A stretch of 64,000 bases of DNA from Megamerina dolium (GCA_963854835.1 OY978530.1:30534695-30598694); one strand, 5' to 3'; shown: positions 23,136 through 34,380, numbered from the stretch's first letter. Notes: a model not told the origin generated them from the sequence alone. Numbers and translations are program-made.

Positions 23136-24946
23136 AGAAAGACGCGAGTGTGAGGAGATAGAGATGTGTACCGACAAGAATAAGACTCAAAAATTCTTCG
23201 AAAAGATCAAACGCCTGAGTGGAGGTTTAAGTCCCGGAGCCTCTTCTTGTCGTGATGGAAATGGGAATCTAGTTACAGATGTCCAGAGTGTACTGAGCCT
23301 ATGGAGGGAACACTTCTCCACGTTACTGAATGGCGATGCTGCGAATAATTCCGCCAGTGGAGGAGATTGCCCGATAACCCCAATTACAGATGATGGTGTT
23401 GATGTTCCACCACCCGACTATGACGAGGTTGAAACGGCCATTTTAAGGCTGAAGAACAACAAAGCTGCAGGTGCTGATGGCCTACCTGCCGAGTTGTTTA
23501 AGACCGGAGGCGATGAACTGCTCACCCGCATGCACCAGCTCATAAGCAGAATATGGTCGGATGAAAGCATGCCTGATTATTGGAGGCTCAGTGTTCTCTG
23601 TCCTGTACATACAATTTGCGCCAACTACGTGGAATAAGTCTCCTGAGTATCGCATACAAGGTTCTATCGAGCGTACTGTGTGAAAGGTTGAAGCCTATGC
23701 TCAGCAACCTGATTGGACAATATAAGTGTGGCTTCAAACCTGGTAAATCCACCATCAACCAGATTTTCACACTGCGCCAAATCCTGGAGAAGACCCAAGA
23801 AAAACAGATCGACACACACCACCTATTTGTTGATTATAAAGCGGCTTTCGACAGTCCGGTAAGGGATTACCTCTACGCAACAATGTCTGAGTTCGGTATT
23901 CCTGCAAAGCTCTTTCGACTTTGTAGAATGACACTGCATAACTCCCGTTGTGCAGTAAAAATTGGGAAGGACCTCTCCACACCGTTTAGTACCGAACGAG
24001 GTTTCAGACATGGTGATTCGTTATCGTGCGACTTCTTCAATCTTATTATATAGAAAATAATACGAGCTGCTGATCTATGACATAATGGTACAATCTTCAA
24101 CAAAAGTGTCATGCTGTTAGCGTATGCCGACGATATTGACATAATCAACATGAACACGCGAGCAGTCAGTGCAGCATTCTCAGAGTTGGAAAGAGAGTCG
24201 CGTCGGATGGGTTTTACGGTGAACGAGGGCAAGACGAAGTATCTAGTGTCAACAAACAAAGAGTCCTGGCGTCTTGGACAGCACGTCACTGTTGACAACT
24301 ACGCTTTTGAAGTAGTAAAGGACTTTGTCTATCTTGGAGCCATTAACAGCATTAACAGCAGTAATGACGTCAGCCTGGAGATATTGCGAAGGATCACCCT
24401 TGCAAACAGGTGCTACTTTGGGCTGAGTAAGCAATTGAGTAGTCGAGCCCTCTCTCGAAGACCAAAAACTACACTCTACAAGTCTCTCATCATGCCTGTC
24501 CTAACATATGGCGCCGAAGCCTGGACAATTTCCACCTCGGATGAGCGAATGCTTCGAGTTTTCGAGAGAAAAGTCCTAAGCAAGATCTTTGGACCTATTT
24601 GCGTTGGTGGCGAGTACCGAATAAGGTACAACCATGAGCTGTACGAGCTGTATGCCGATATTGACATAGTAAAGCGCATCAAAATCCAGCGGCTTCGCGT
24701 GCTAGGTCATGTCGAGCGAGTGGAAGAACACGCTCCAGCTAAGAAGGTGTTATATTCGGAACCCGCTGGAGGACGACGCAGAAGAGGAAGACCTAACCTC
24801 CGGTGGAAAGACCAAGTACTGGAGAACCTGACGGCGCTTGGAATTTCTAACTGGCGCCAGCTAGCGAAGAACAGAGATGGCTGGCGAGGCATGTTATTTT
24901 CGGCCTAAATCGATATTCGGTTGTTATGGCCACATAAGTAAGTAAG
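23136..24946 (+). mobile_element. RTE-clade retrotransposon, copy B (5'-truncated)
   Basis: Begins within the region just upstream of the RT (GAAAGACGCGAGTGTGAGG) and runs to the (TAAG)n-type tail. RT coding pieces lie at 23164-23637, 23580-24053 and 24111-24908. It is broken by a frameshift near 23640, a TAG within the 'LII-KII' segment at about 24052 and a further stop near 24078. The YADD motif 'LAYADDIDI' at about 24117 is intact. It lies in the env gene of E2 in the opposite orientation. No clear target duplication is visible. Confidence 0.9.
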
Positions 24947-24949
24947 TTC

Positions 24950-25210
24950 GTAAGAGTTCGTTACGGTATTTCTTTAGTCTAGGTAATCGGCGGCATTTGA
25001 AATTTTGTAGATAGCATTATTGTATTCGGAAAGATTTACTACATGAATGAATTTATTGTATCTGTTGATGATTCGGCCCGAGGTCAAATTGTAGTAATTT
25101 CTCATTTCTGTCTATATTTTTTACGAGTATCTCGTTCGCAATTATGAAGGGTAAACTGAAAGTGAATTTTAAATAAATTTTCGTTTCTTTGTTATTCTAC
25201 CTTTGTGAAT
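24950..25210 (-). pseudogene. E2 env N-terminal part
   Basis: The minus strand contains 'NLTSGRIINRYNKFIHVVNLSEYNNAIYK' split over the window, resembling the start of the E1 env ectodomain ('YDKVFHFINLTAYEE'). A stop follows before the RTE copy B junction. It is the other side of the env gene interrupted by RTE copy B. Confidence 0.6.
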
Positions 25211-26060
25211 TTGTCGTTATTGCAGTAATTCCATTATTTTTCTTGACTCTATATTTACTAAATCTAGGTTTAATTTTGTTTTTTCTACATTCTCGTCTAA
25301 ATATGGTCTTATTTTCTTCTAAATCCTTTGGATTTTCCCTAGAAATTTTCAATTTTTCAATTCTGTAATGAGTAATGAGGGCTTCGATTTTACTTTTTAT
25401 GGATGGAAATATTTTTTCTTTGTATTCATTTAGTTTTGAAAGGTACTCGTGTTCATTGTTGAATGTGACGGTTTTATTGAATTCATGAGTTTTCCCGGTG
25501 AAAAGTTCGTATGGTGTGTGCTTGGTGGTTGAATGAATAGAGTTAATATATGTGATAATTGTTTCTTAGAAAATATTTTCGTGGTCTGTGGTTAAGTTTG
25601 CTTCTTTTCTTGCCGTGAATATTATTCTATATATTACTGTGAGAGTACAGTGAAGTCTTTCAACGGGTGAATTGCTGCTAGTTTGTTGGAACGATGTAAT
25701 GTGTTGTTCTATTTCGTATTGTGTGCAAAAATCCTTGACAATGTTTGCCGTAAATTCTACACCTTGATCGCACGCTATCTTTTTTGGAATACCATGTTGC
25801 GATATAAAATCTTTAAAAGCTCGGAGAACAACTATGCTTGTTCTGGCAGTAAGTGTGTAACCTGCTGCGAATTTTGAAAATATATTTATGATTGTTAAGG
25901 TTTGATGGTGATTTATGCTATAAATGTCGATATGAATAATATCTAATGGTTTGATAGGTGTTAATGTTTTTTGAAAAATTAATTTTGGTGGGTTTCTATC
26001 GTATTTTAGGGTTTGACATTTTTCGCAATTATTTATTGTTTGGTTTATTTTATTTTTCAT
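25210..26060 (-). pseudogene. E2 integrase (zinc-binding end, DDE core, C-terminal part)
   Basis: The ORF at 26060-25566 carries 'NNCEKCQTLKYDR' (zinc-binding CxxC), 'LDIIHIDIY' (first D), 'KKIACDQGVEF' (second D) and 'SNSPVERLHCTL' (E). The minus strand continues to about 25210 with 'HTPYELFTGKTHEF' and a Lys-rich tail, the integrase C terminus. A stop near 25566 interrupts it. Its N terminus is severed by Jockey copy J1 inserted at 26061. Confidence 0.88.
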
Positions 26061-27957
26061 TTTTTTTTTTTTTTTTACAAGCCTTTTTATTGGATCTTTC
26101 TAAAATTACTTAGAAACTAACAATAAGTAATCAAATCTTACATACTAAATAAAATTATGTGATATTCCCAACGTTCCATCACAATTTGTTGAGTCACGAG
26201 GTATAGCAATTTCACAGCATATTCAGTGTGTCTTTTCTTTTTAATCGACGATGGCCCGTGCTCAGCAACAATTGCATAGCAAGGGGATTCGGATGACTGT
26301 GTAATTTTTGAATGTAGCTTCTGCAAGACATTGCAACTTCCTCAGAAATTGTGGGTACATTTAAATCTCGATGGATGTTAACGTTCCTCATATACCAAGG
26401 CGCGTTTACAATAATTCGCAGACACTTGGATTGTATTCGCTGCAATTTTTCGATATTTGAGGGAGATGCGGTGCCCCAAAACTGAATACCATAAGTCCAG
26501 ATTGGCTTCAGGATTGCTTTATATAATAGCACTTTGTATTCGAGATTCAACTTTGATCTTTTGTGTATCAGCCACCATAACTGATTAATTTTAAGCTTGA
26601 TCTGAGTTTTCTTTGCCTCTATGTGATTTTTCCAGGTCAGCCTTCTGTCGAGGTGAATACCCAAGTACTTTGTTGAGGAACATTGTGGAACTGATTGGCC
26701 ATTAATTTTAAGTGGGGGACATGTATCTGGCCTTAGCGTGAAGGTTACATGTACGCTCTTTGATTCATTGACTTTTATACGCCATTTTGTTAGCCAGATT
26801 TCGAGAAAATCGATATGAGTCTGCAGGAGTTTAGTAGCTTCTATGGGGTTAGAGCGAGAGCACAATATTGCCGTATCATCTGCAAAGGTCGATATAAATG
26901 TATGGTTATTGCTGGGCATATCTGTAGTGTATAAGAGATACAGTAAGGGGCCCAAAACGCTTCCTTGAGGAACGCCAGCGTGAATATCCAATGGATTTGT
27001 TGTGTAATCCTTGTGATGTACGAGAAATTGTCTTTTCGTGAGGTAGCTACTAAGCAATGAGGAGACATTTGCAGGCAGTAATAGTTTGAGTTTGTAAATA
27101 AGGCCATCGTGACATACTTTATCGAAAGCTTGAGTGATATCAAGAAAGACAGCTGAGCAATACTTTTTTTCTTCAAAAGTGTTCCTTATCAGAGTTACAA
27201 TGCGGTGGACTTGTTCTATTGTGCCGTGCTGTTTTCTAAATCCAAACTGATGTTGAGGAATCAGTTGGTTGAGATTAATAAATGGAGTTATATTCATGAC
27301 AAGTAGCTTTTCGAATACTTTAGAAAGTAGAGGCAGGAGGCTGATAGGTCTGTACGATGCAACTTTTGTAGGGTCTTTTCCTGGTTTTGCTATCATAATA
27401 ATTTTTGAAGTTTTCCAGCATTTGGGATAGTGTTTAATACGAAGGATAGCATTGAAAATGTGCATCAGATGAATTACTGAAGCCGGAGGTAGCTCTTTTA
27501 TCATTTTATCGGTAATTTTATCTGGACCAGGTGATTTTTTTGGGTTTAAATCTTTATAAATTGCTTTGAATATGTCCTTTTTTTTAATTTTGAGCGTTAT
27601 TGAGCAAGGTTGAGAATTTAATATTGGTAATGAGGACTGTGAAGAGGGTGGATTGGGTGTAAACACACTTTTTAGGTGGTTTGCAAAAGCCAAACCCTTC
27701 TCACAGTTGCTTCTAGCCCAATTACCGTCACTCAAACGGATGGGGGAATCAGTGAGAATTGGCCGATTTGAGTTTTTTGCTGATTTCCACAAAGAGTAGT
27801 CTGACGCTTCACCAGGTGTTAATTTCGCTATGTGCTCTTCTAACTCTTTGGTGTTGTTATTTTTTAGGGCTTGCTTTAGCTTGCGAGTGCATTGCTGTAG
27901 CTGTGTTTTCAGATTCGGTGATCTGAATTCTTGCCATTGTCTTCGGAGTCTTCTTTT
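26061..27957 (-). mobile_element. Jockey-clade LINE copy J1
   Basis: A 3' poly(A) (as T16 at 26061-26076), 3' UTR and RT, truncated at the 5' end within the linker before the RT. The direct repeat TTTTATTTTTCAT occurs on both sides (about 26047-26060 and 27958-27971). It is inserted in the integrase gene of E2, in the same orientation. Confidence 0.92.
26212..27792 (-). CDS. Jockey-clade reverse transcriptase (526 aa, open)
   Basis: A reverse transcriptase of a poly(A)-tailed LINE. Motifs in order: 'LNPKKSPGPDKIT' (about residues 83-95), 'SYRPISLLPLLSKVFEKLL', 'HQFGFRKQHGT', 'CSAVFLDITQAFDKV' (motif A), 'GVPQGSVLGPLLYLLYT' (motif B), 'TFADDTAIL' (catalytic FADD), 'STKYLGIHLD' and 'LKPIWTYGIQFWG'. 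The frame is open across all catalytic blocks. The element lacks its ORF1 and endonuclease (5' truncation). The extreme C terminus is frame-shifted relative to J2, which ends with 'HTEYAVKLLHLATHQIV'. J2 and J3 are partial copies of the same family. Confidence 0.92.
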   Translation of the reverse strand: MWKSAKNSNRPILTDSPIRLSDGNWARSNCEKGLAFANHLKSVFTPNPPSSQSSLPILNSQPCSITLKIKKKDIFKAIYKDLNPKKSPGPDKITDKMIKELPPASVIHLMHIFNAILRIKHYPKCWKTSKIIMIAKPGKDPTKVASYRPISLLPLLSKVFEKLLVMNITPFINLNQLIPQHQFGFRKQHGTIEQVHRIVTLIRNTFEEKKYCSAVFLDITQAFDKVCHDGLIYKLKLLLPANVSSLLSSYLTKRQFLVHHKDYTTNPLDIHAGVPQGSVLGPLLYLLYTTDMPSNNHTFISTFADDTAILCSRSNPIEATKLLQTHIDFLEIWLTKWRIKVNESKSVHVTFTLRPDTCPPLKINGQSVPQCSSTKYLGIHLDRRLTWKNHIEAKKTQIKLKINQLWWLIHKRSKLNLEYKVLLYKAILKPIWTYGIQFWGTASPSNIEKLQRIQSKCLRIIVNAPWYMRNVNIHRDLNVPTISEEVAMSCRSYIQKLHSHPNPLAMQLLLSTGHRRLKRKDTLNML

Positions 27958-28020
27958 CTTTTATTTTTCATGAAGGGGAAATAATATTGTCGTTTTAAAT
28001 GGAAGTACGATTCATCGATT

Positions 28021-28391
28021 GTGTGGGTGCCGTAGCTCAGTGGTTAGTGTGTTCGCCTTCTGATCTGTAGGTCGTGGTTCAATACCCGGCTGATGCATAA
28101 CAAATTTTATATCGAAAAGATTTTTCTTTCGAATGGTACCCACCTGTCGGCAAGCAATTGGCAATTCTTCCGACAGTAACAACTTGCCATGAAAAAGTTT
28201 CTAAAAAGAACTCTGTGACAAAGCTCAGAAAATGTGATGTCACAAGTGTTCTGCCGTTCGGAACCGGCTAAAATAAGTAGGTCCATTCTAATACTGTCCA
28301 AAATTTAAGACGCACAACAGTAATAGAAGAGAAGCTCGGCCAATGAGCCCTTTGGGGCTTTAAGTGCCACATATTTATTTTATTTTTTTTT
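28021..28391 (+). mobile_element. tRNA-derived SINE, copy 3
   Basis: Full-length copy with GGGTGCCGTAGCTCAGTGG, GGTTCAATACC, the GACGCACAACAGTAATAG body and an (ATTT)/T-rich tail. It is flanked by the 15-bp direct repeat TACGATTCATCGATT (28006-28020 and 28392-28406). It is inserted between the integrase and RNase H coding regions of E2. Confidence 0.9.
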
Positions 28392-29641
28392 TACGATTCA
28401 TCGATTCCTCTATGGTTCGATTTTTCATGATAGCTTCTTATTGGTTGTTCTTGTTCGTCGTTGTCTGTTACATCAGTCAAGATAATGGTGCATCTTACTA
28501 GGCGGAAAAGTGGACTGTTTGGAAAAAATTGTGAATATGCGGATTGTATAAGTGCAAAAATATCGTCATGTGTATATATTGCTGCGAGTTTGTTTGGGGC
28601 TAGATATGTTTTAAGAATGTTTGTTATTTCCTCTTCGGTAAAGTTGGGCCGTTTGATTATTCGTCTTTGTTTATTTCTGAAGGGTACTGTTAAAGTTGTG
28701 CTTGGGGTATCGTTAGATATTTCTATGATTACTTGAAGATTATAATCATTTATAGGTCTTTCGGAGATTGGTATTCCATCGTTCAGATTTTCTTCAGCTG
28801 AGTGTATTGTTGTATCAGATGTAGCGTTGTTCGAATTAGCATCGTTTAGATTTACTTCTATTGGGTTGTTGAAAGGTTCGTCTATTTTCGCTCTGCTAAG
28901 GTCGTCTGCGTTCGAATTCAATTTACCTTTTTTATAAATAATTTCATAGTCAAATTCTTCAAGTTTCAGGTGCCATCTTACTAATTTTGAGTTTGGTTCT
29001 TTTAGGTTTATTAGCCAAATAAGGGGTCTATGATCTGTTACTATTTGAAATTTGTGACCGTAGAGATATGGTCGGAAATACTTAGTTGCCCACACGATTG
29101 CAAGCAATCATTTTTCAATTGTAGAATAATTTGTTTCAGATTCTGATAGTGTCCGGCTAGCGTAACATATTGGTTTGTCGCTGCCAATGCGGCCCTGAGA
29201 TAATATTGCGCCAAGTGCGAAATTGCTAGCATCAGTGGTTAGCACGAAAGGTTTAGAAAAGACAGGGTATTGTAATATTGGATCATTTGTTAGGATGTTT
29301 TTGCAAACTTCGAAAGTTTTAATGTAATTGTCACTTAAATTAATCGTTTTCCCTTTTTTTAAACATTCTGTGAGAGGTTTCGTTAATTTGGCAAAATCTT
29401 TTAACTTCCGGTAGTAACCAAGAAGACCTTGAAATCCTTTGATTTCTTTTTGTGTGCGAGGAATTGGGTAGTTTTGTATTTCTTGGATTTTAGCTGGATT
29501 TGGTTTTATACCATCCGTTGAAACAATATGTCCCAGAAAAGCAATTTCTTTTTCGAGAAATTCAGATTTATCGAGTTGCACTTTGCAACTCGATAAACTT
29601 ATGATAGCTTGTTCCAGCATATTTGTTATTTGTTTTTTCAC
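28391..29641 (-). pseudogene. E2 RT end, connection and RNase H
   Basis: 29641-29108 carries the RT end and connection: 'CKVQLDKSEFLEKEIAFLGHIV', 'FQGLLGYYRKLKDFAKLTKPLT', then 'FVLTTDASNFALGAIL' (RNase H Asp), 'PICYASRTLSESETNYSTIEK' (RNase H Glu). 29107-28391 continues the RNase H: 'FQIVTDHRPLIWL', 'GKLNSNADDLSR', and a spacer. A stop at 29108 divides the domain. The RT fingers and catalytic palm are missing: the N-terminal segment 'HTKSYRYPYVHKEEV' (about 29680-29640) is followed, after 'MLEQAII', directly by the post-palm 'SLSSCKVQLDKSEFL', an internal deletion. Confidence 0.88.
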
Positions 29642-30120
29642 TTCTTCTTTGTGTACGTATGGATATCTATAAGATTTTGTGTGAATTGGGATATCGTCGA
29701 CTGTGGTAATTTTATGCTTCAGTTCATTGGTGAAGGTTAGATTTTCAGCTTTTTTATAAAAAACATCGTTAAATCTTTTGCATAGTTTAAGGTCGACCGA
29801 ATGGTGATGAGATTTCTATGTAAGCTAACCAATCTCCATGTATATTTTTATCTATGTACCCTGTTGGTTCTTTGAGGCGGATACAGGAAAATTTTGTAGT
29901 TCCTCAATGTTAGCTAGTTCTTCTGTCCTTTCTTAATTTGTTCCTTGATATTCGTCTGAATTTTGGAATCTTTTATAGTTGTTGTTTTGATATTCATCTA
30001 AATTTTGGAATTTTGGAATCGTTTGGATCGTTTGACATGGCTCGGAAAGTGTTTATATTATTACTTTCTTGGGGTTTGTAGTTGGAAAAGGGGTTATTCC
30101 TGAAATTTTGGCTTCCACTG
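29640..30120 (-). pseudogene. E2 RT N-terminal remnant and gag C-terminal remnant
   Basis: 29790-29640 encodes 'RFNDVFYKKAENLTF' and 'HKITTVDDIPIHTKSY', the start of the RT region of gypsy-type pol. From 29830 to 30120 the minus strand is Asn/Arg/Phe-rich with a doubled 'IPKFRRISR'-like unit, as in errantivirus gag tails. No protease active site (DTG/DSG) is found between them, so the protease is deleted. Confidence 0.6.
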
Positions 30121-30129
30121 AAATTTCTA

Positions 30130-30487
30130 AAAATAAAATATGTGGCACTTAAAGCCCCAAAGGGCTCATTAGCCGAGCTTCTCTTCCATTACTGTTGTGC
30201 GTCTTAAACTTGGACAGTATTAGAATGGACCTACTTATTTTAGCCGGTTCCGAACGGCAGAACACTTGTGACATCACTTTTTCTGAGCTTTGTCACAGAG
30301 TTCTTTAAGAAGCTTTTTCATGGCAAGTTGTTACTGTCGGAAGAATTGCCAATTGCTTGCCGACAGGTGGGTACCGTTCGATAGAAAAATCTTTTCGATA
30401 TTAAATTTGTTATGCATCAGCCGGGTATTGAACCACGACCTACAGATCAGAAGGCGAACACACTAACCACTGAGCTACGGCGCCCAT
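30130..30487 (-). mobile_element. tRNA-derived SINE, copy 4
   Basis: Full-length minus-strand copy. The (ATTT)-type tail is at the left, and the tRNA-like head ends at GAGCTACGGCGCCC. It is flanked by the 11-bp direct repeat TGAAATTTCTA (30119-30129 and 30488-30498). It is inserted in the gag C-terminal region of E2. Confidence 0.9.
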
Positions 30488-30497
30488 TGAAATTTCT

Positions 30498-31424
30498 ATT
30501 TGGTCTAAAATTTGAGTATCTCATGTTATTATCTCTCAAATTTTGTGGCTGTTGGGATCTACGTGTTTGGGACGAATTTCCTTCTTGTTTAAAAAAGTTT
30601 TGATTCCTTTGTTGGGGTTGTGGTGACTCGGCGTATTGTTCCCTTTTTTGTATAATATTGCCTGAAAAGGTTTGTTGTATCTGGGGTAAACTAGATCTTT
30701 GCTGGCTGTAGGGTTTGTTTTAGTAGGCAACGTATCTTGAATAGAAAATATTTTGTTCTTTAATGCAGAAACTGAAAGCTTCTGCCATAGATTTTGGTCA
30801 CATGGCTCTTATATTAGCACCTAGTGGTTCTCTAATACCGCTGAGAAATGTGGTTAAACACATTTCTGAAAAAAGTTCTTTTTTTGAATTAATTACATTA
30901 TTGTCGGACTCGTGTATTCTTATATTGTTAATTAGAGCTGAGTGTAGCTCTATAACTTCACTATAAAAATATTCTATGGTTTTCCTTTCTTGTCTTAGTG
31001 TATGTAGGTCCCTAATTAGAGATGTCTCTCTCCTTTTGTCTGAATAGTGCAAAATGAGATTATTTTTTATTTCATCCCAATTGAGTTGGGTGCCGTACAT
31101 ATTTAGTACTTCATTAGCTGCACCATCAATTTTGTTCCTGATTGCTCTTAAGAATATTCTTCCTTGTGGTGTGTTGTCGGCTTGTTGTACGAGAGATAAG
31201 ATTTCTTCAACATTAATAATAAATTCGTACAAAAGGCGAGGGTTTCCGTCAAATTTTGGAAGGTCTTTGATGGCATCAGGGATTTTTAATGAGTTAAAAA
31301 TGTTTACTGTGTTGTTTGTGTTCTTTTCGTTTCCTGTCATAATGTTATTTTCTGTGATTATCTGTGGTGTGTTATTTCTAAGGTGATATTTGTGTTTTGG
31401 TTTTTCTTTGATAATTCTTATCAT
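30498..31424 (-). pseudogene. E2 gag
   Basis: The ORF at 31424-30798 (208 aa) starts within 'MIRIIKEKPKHKYHLRNNTP' and contains 'LPKFDGNPRLLYEFI', 'FLRAIRNKIDGAANEVL', 'LILHYSDKRRETSL' and 'CLTTFLSGIREPLG', the capsid-like core of gypsy gag. After a frame change it continues at 30730-30536 with a basic, Asn/Pro/Lys-rich nucleocapsid-like tail. SINE copy 4 then interrupts it. Gag assembles the particle. The core frame is long, but the downstream breaks make it non-functional. Confidence 0.85.
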
Positions 31425-31745
31425 AGGAATGGTTTTTTTTCTTTCTCCCCTCTTTTATTTTTGTAAATATATATATATGTGTTCTTTTATTATTTTTTAT
31501 TTATTATTATTTTATAATTTTATACTTATGAAATTCAAGAAATAACCCTACTTCCATTTATTAATTATAGTTATATAATTGTATTTATAATATGATTTAT
31601 ATTACTTTATATACTTACTTACTTATGTGGCCATAACAACCGAATATCGATTTAGGCCGTAAAATAACATGCTTCGCCAGCCATCTCTGTTTTTCGCGAG
31701 CTGGCGCCAGTTAGAAATTCCAAGCGCCGTCAGGTTCTCCAGTAC

Positions 31746-33261
31746 TTAATCTTTCCACCGGAGGTTTGGTCTTCCTCTTCTGCGCCGTCCTCCAGCGGGT
31801 TCCGAATATAACACCTTCTTAGCTGGAGCGTGTTCTTCCACTCGCTCGACATGACCTAGCACGCGAAGCCGCTGGATTTTGATGCGCTTTACTATGTCAA
31901 TATCGGCATACAGCTCGTACAGCTCATGGTTGTACCTTATTCGGTACTCGCCACCAACGCAAATAGGTCCAAAGATCCTGCGTAGGACTTTTCTCGTTCT
32001 TCGAGAGAGGGCTCGACTTCTCAATTGCTTTCTCAGCCCAAAGTAACACCTGTTAGCAAGAGTTATCCTACGCATGATCTCCAAGCTGACGTCATTACTG
32101 CTGTTAATGCTGGTTCCAAGATAGACAAAGTCCCTTACTACTTCAAAAGCGTAGTTGTCAACAGTGACGTGCTGTCCAAGACGCCGGGACTCTTTGTTTG
32201 TTGACACTAGATACTTCGTCTTGCCCTCGTTCACCGTGAGACCCATCCGACGCGACTCTCTTTCTAACTCTGAGAATGCTGCACTGACTGCTCGCGTGTT
32301 CATGCCGATTATGTCAACGCTAACAGCATGACACTTTTGTTGAAGATAGTGCCATTATGTCGTAGATCAGCAGCTCGTATTATTTTCTCCATAATAAGAT
32401 TGAAGAAGTCGCACGATAACGAATCACCGTGTCTGAAACCCCGTTCGGTATTAAACGGTGCGGAGAGGTACTTCCCAATTTTCACTGCACAACGGGAGTT
32501 ATGCAGTGTCATTCTACAAATTCGAATGAGCTTTGCAGGAATACCGAACTCAGACATTGTTGCGTAGAGGTAATCCCTTACCGGACTGTCGAAAGCGGCT
32601 TTATAATCAACAAATAGGTGGTGTGTGTCGATCTGTTTTTCTTGGGTCTTCTCCAGGATTTGGCGCAGTGTGAAAATCTCGTCGATGGTGGATTTACCAT
32701 AGACCCTTTACGATAGACCCTTTATGCAATACTCAGGAGACTTATTCCACGGTAGTTGGCGCAAATTGTGGGGTCTCCTTATTTATGTATAGGACAGAGA
32801 ACACTGAGCCTCCAATCATCAGGCATGCTTTCATCCGACCATATTCTGCTTATGAGCTGGTGCATGCGGGTGAGCAGCTCATCGCCTCCGGTCTTAAACA
32901 ACTCGGCAGGCAGGCCATCAGCACCTGCAGCTTTGTTGTTCTTCAGCCTTAAAATGGCCGTTTCAACCTCGCCATAGTCGGGTGGTGGAACATCAACACT
33001 ATCATCTGTAATTGGGGTTATCGGGCAAGCTCCTCCACTGGCGGAATTGTTCGTAGCATCGCCATTCAGTAACGTGGAGAAGTGTTCCCTCCATAGGCTC
33101 AGTACACTCTGGACATATGTAACCAGATTCCCATTTCCATCACGACAATAAGAGGCTCCGGGATTTAAACCTACACTCAGGCGCTTGATCTTTTCGAAGA
33201 ATTTTCGAGTCTCATTCTTGTCGGTACACATCTCTATCTCCTCACACTCGCGTCTTTCCAA
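31746..33261 (-). pseudogene. RTE copy C reverse transcriptase, broken
   Basis: The N-terminal part (33261-32779) carries 'NNKAAGADGLPAELF'. The middle part (32557-32309) carries 'GFRHGDSLSCDFFNLIMEK' and 'FNKSVMLLA', then the frame ends where the YADD codons are deleted. The C-terminal part (32303-31746) carries 'SELERESRRMGLTVNEGKTKYL', 'YLGTSINSS' and the 'LRVLGHVERVEEHAP' signature, with a deletion of the 'TLYKSL...ERKVL' segment. It cannot polymerise. Confidence 0.9.
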
Positions 33262-33354
33262 CTCCCTCTTCTTGCGCCTGAAAAGACGTCTCTCTGCATT
33301 CCTTTTCTCTCTGTACCGCTCCTTAACAGCTCGTGTTGCGCCTGCACGCAGGGT

Positions 33355-34380
33355 TTATCTGTAGGCAGCGTCTTTCTCTGCGGTAGCGTCGCGACACTCC
33401 TGATCATACCACTCATTCCTCAGAGTCCGGTAGTAACCGATTACCTCCTCGGCAGCAGTAGTCATGGAGTGGGATATATGTGTCCACCGTGCGCATGTAT
33501 CATCAAGTGGGGGAGTGTTCTGCATAAGCAGATCCGATAGTCGAGTGGAAAATGCATCTGCTGTCTCTGGTGATCGCAGCTTACTGACGTCGAGCTTTCT
33601 CTGTGTGGGACTTCTCTTGTTATTTGCGACACATAGGCGTGTGCGCACCTTAACTGCAACAAGGTAGTGATCCGAGTCGATGTTGGCACCACGGATCGAT
33701 TTCACGTCCATCACACTGGAAGCATGCCTTCCGTCAATCACCACATGATCAATTTGGTTTCTTGTACGTTGATCTGGAGACAGCCATGTCGCTTTGTGGA
33801 TGTCGAGATACTGGAATCTGGTACCACCAATTACCATGTTTCGTGCTGCGGCGAAGTCGATCAGCCTCATTCCGTTATCGGAGGTGTTCTGGTGGAGGCT
33901 GAATTTTCCGACAGTTGGACCAAAGGAACCTTCCTTGCCCACCCTGGCATTAAAGTCGCCAAGCACGATTTTGATATCGTGGCGGGGGCTGCGGTCATAA
34001 GCTTCTTCGAGGCGCTGAAAGAAGCACTCCTTGGTCACATTGTCCTTCTCATCCGTCGGAGCGTGGGCACATATAAGGCTTATGTTGAAAAATTTTGCCT
34101 TGATGCGGATTGTGGCCAGCCGTTCGTTCACAGGCGTGAACTGTGAGACAAGATGTCGCAGTCTCTTGCTGACCAAAAATCCACATCCTAATTCGTGCCT
34201 TTCAGCATAGCAACTGTAGTAGATGTCACAGGACGCTCTTTTGGAGCAGCCCTGTCCTGTCCATCGCATTTCCTGGAGAGCGGTGATGTCAGCTCTGTAT
34301 TTTTCGAGGACATCAACCAGCTGGATAGAGGCACCCTTCCTATAAAGGGACCGGACATTCCAGGTGCATATCCGTAAATC
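33355..34380 (-). pseudogene. RTE copy C endonuclease, complete fold
   Basis: The minus strand is open from about 34380 to 33355. Motifs: 'ICTWNVRSLYRKG' (N-terminal Asn), 'QEMRWTGQG' (catalytic Glu, 34269 on), 'AHAPTDEKDNV', 'KIVLGDFNARVG', 'RNQIDHVVID' and 'NIDSDHYLVAVK' (catalytic SDH). All endonuclease motifs are present. The linker 'HISHSMTTAAEEVIGYY' and 'NEWYDQECRDATAEKDAAYR' follows, and a stop at 33355 separates the RT. This is the best endonuclease of the family in the window and serves to define the part missing from copy A. Confidence 0.88.

Larger units (their letters stand above)
22079..31440 (-). mobile_element. Errantivirus-like provirus E2, nested insertions, no LTRs visible
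   Basis: Minus-strand order from the right: gag (31424-30536), deleted protease/RT N terminus, RT palm end and connection (29641-29108), RNase H (29107-28391), integrase (about 28000-25210), env (about 25150-22079). Hosted insertions: RTE copy B (23136-24946), Jockey J1 (26061-27957), SINE copy 3 (28021-28391) and SINE copy 4 (30130-30487). Neither LTR is present: the env end joins BEL-like gag, and the gag side runs into an AT-rich stretch before RTE copy C. Confidence 0.85.

Noticed and set aside
23100..24950. A target duplication for RTE copy B
   Set aside because: I compared the flanks near 23120-23136 and 24946-24965 and found no convincing direct repeat; the copy may have inserted with a deletion.
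30412..30603. Small ORF starting [16 protein letters not shown] (also on the minus strand at 6291, 7627 and 58383)
   Set aside because: It is the translation of the SINE head on the complementary strand, repeated with every copy; no sign of selection as a protein.
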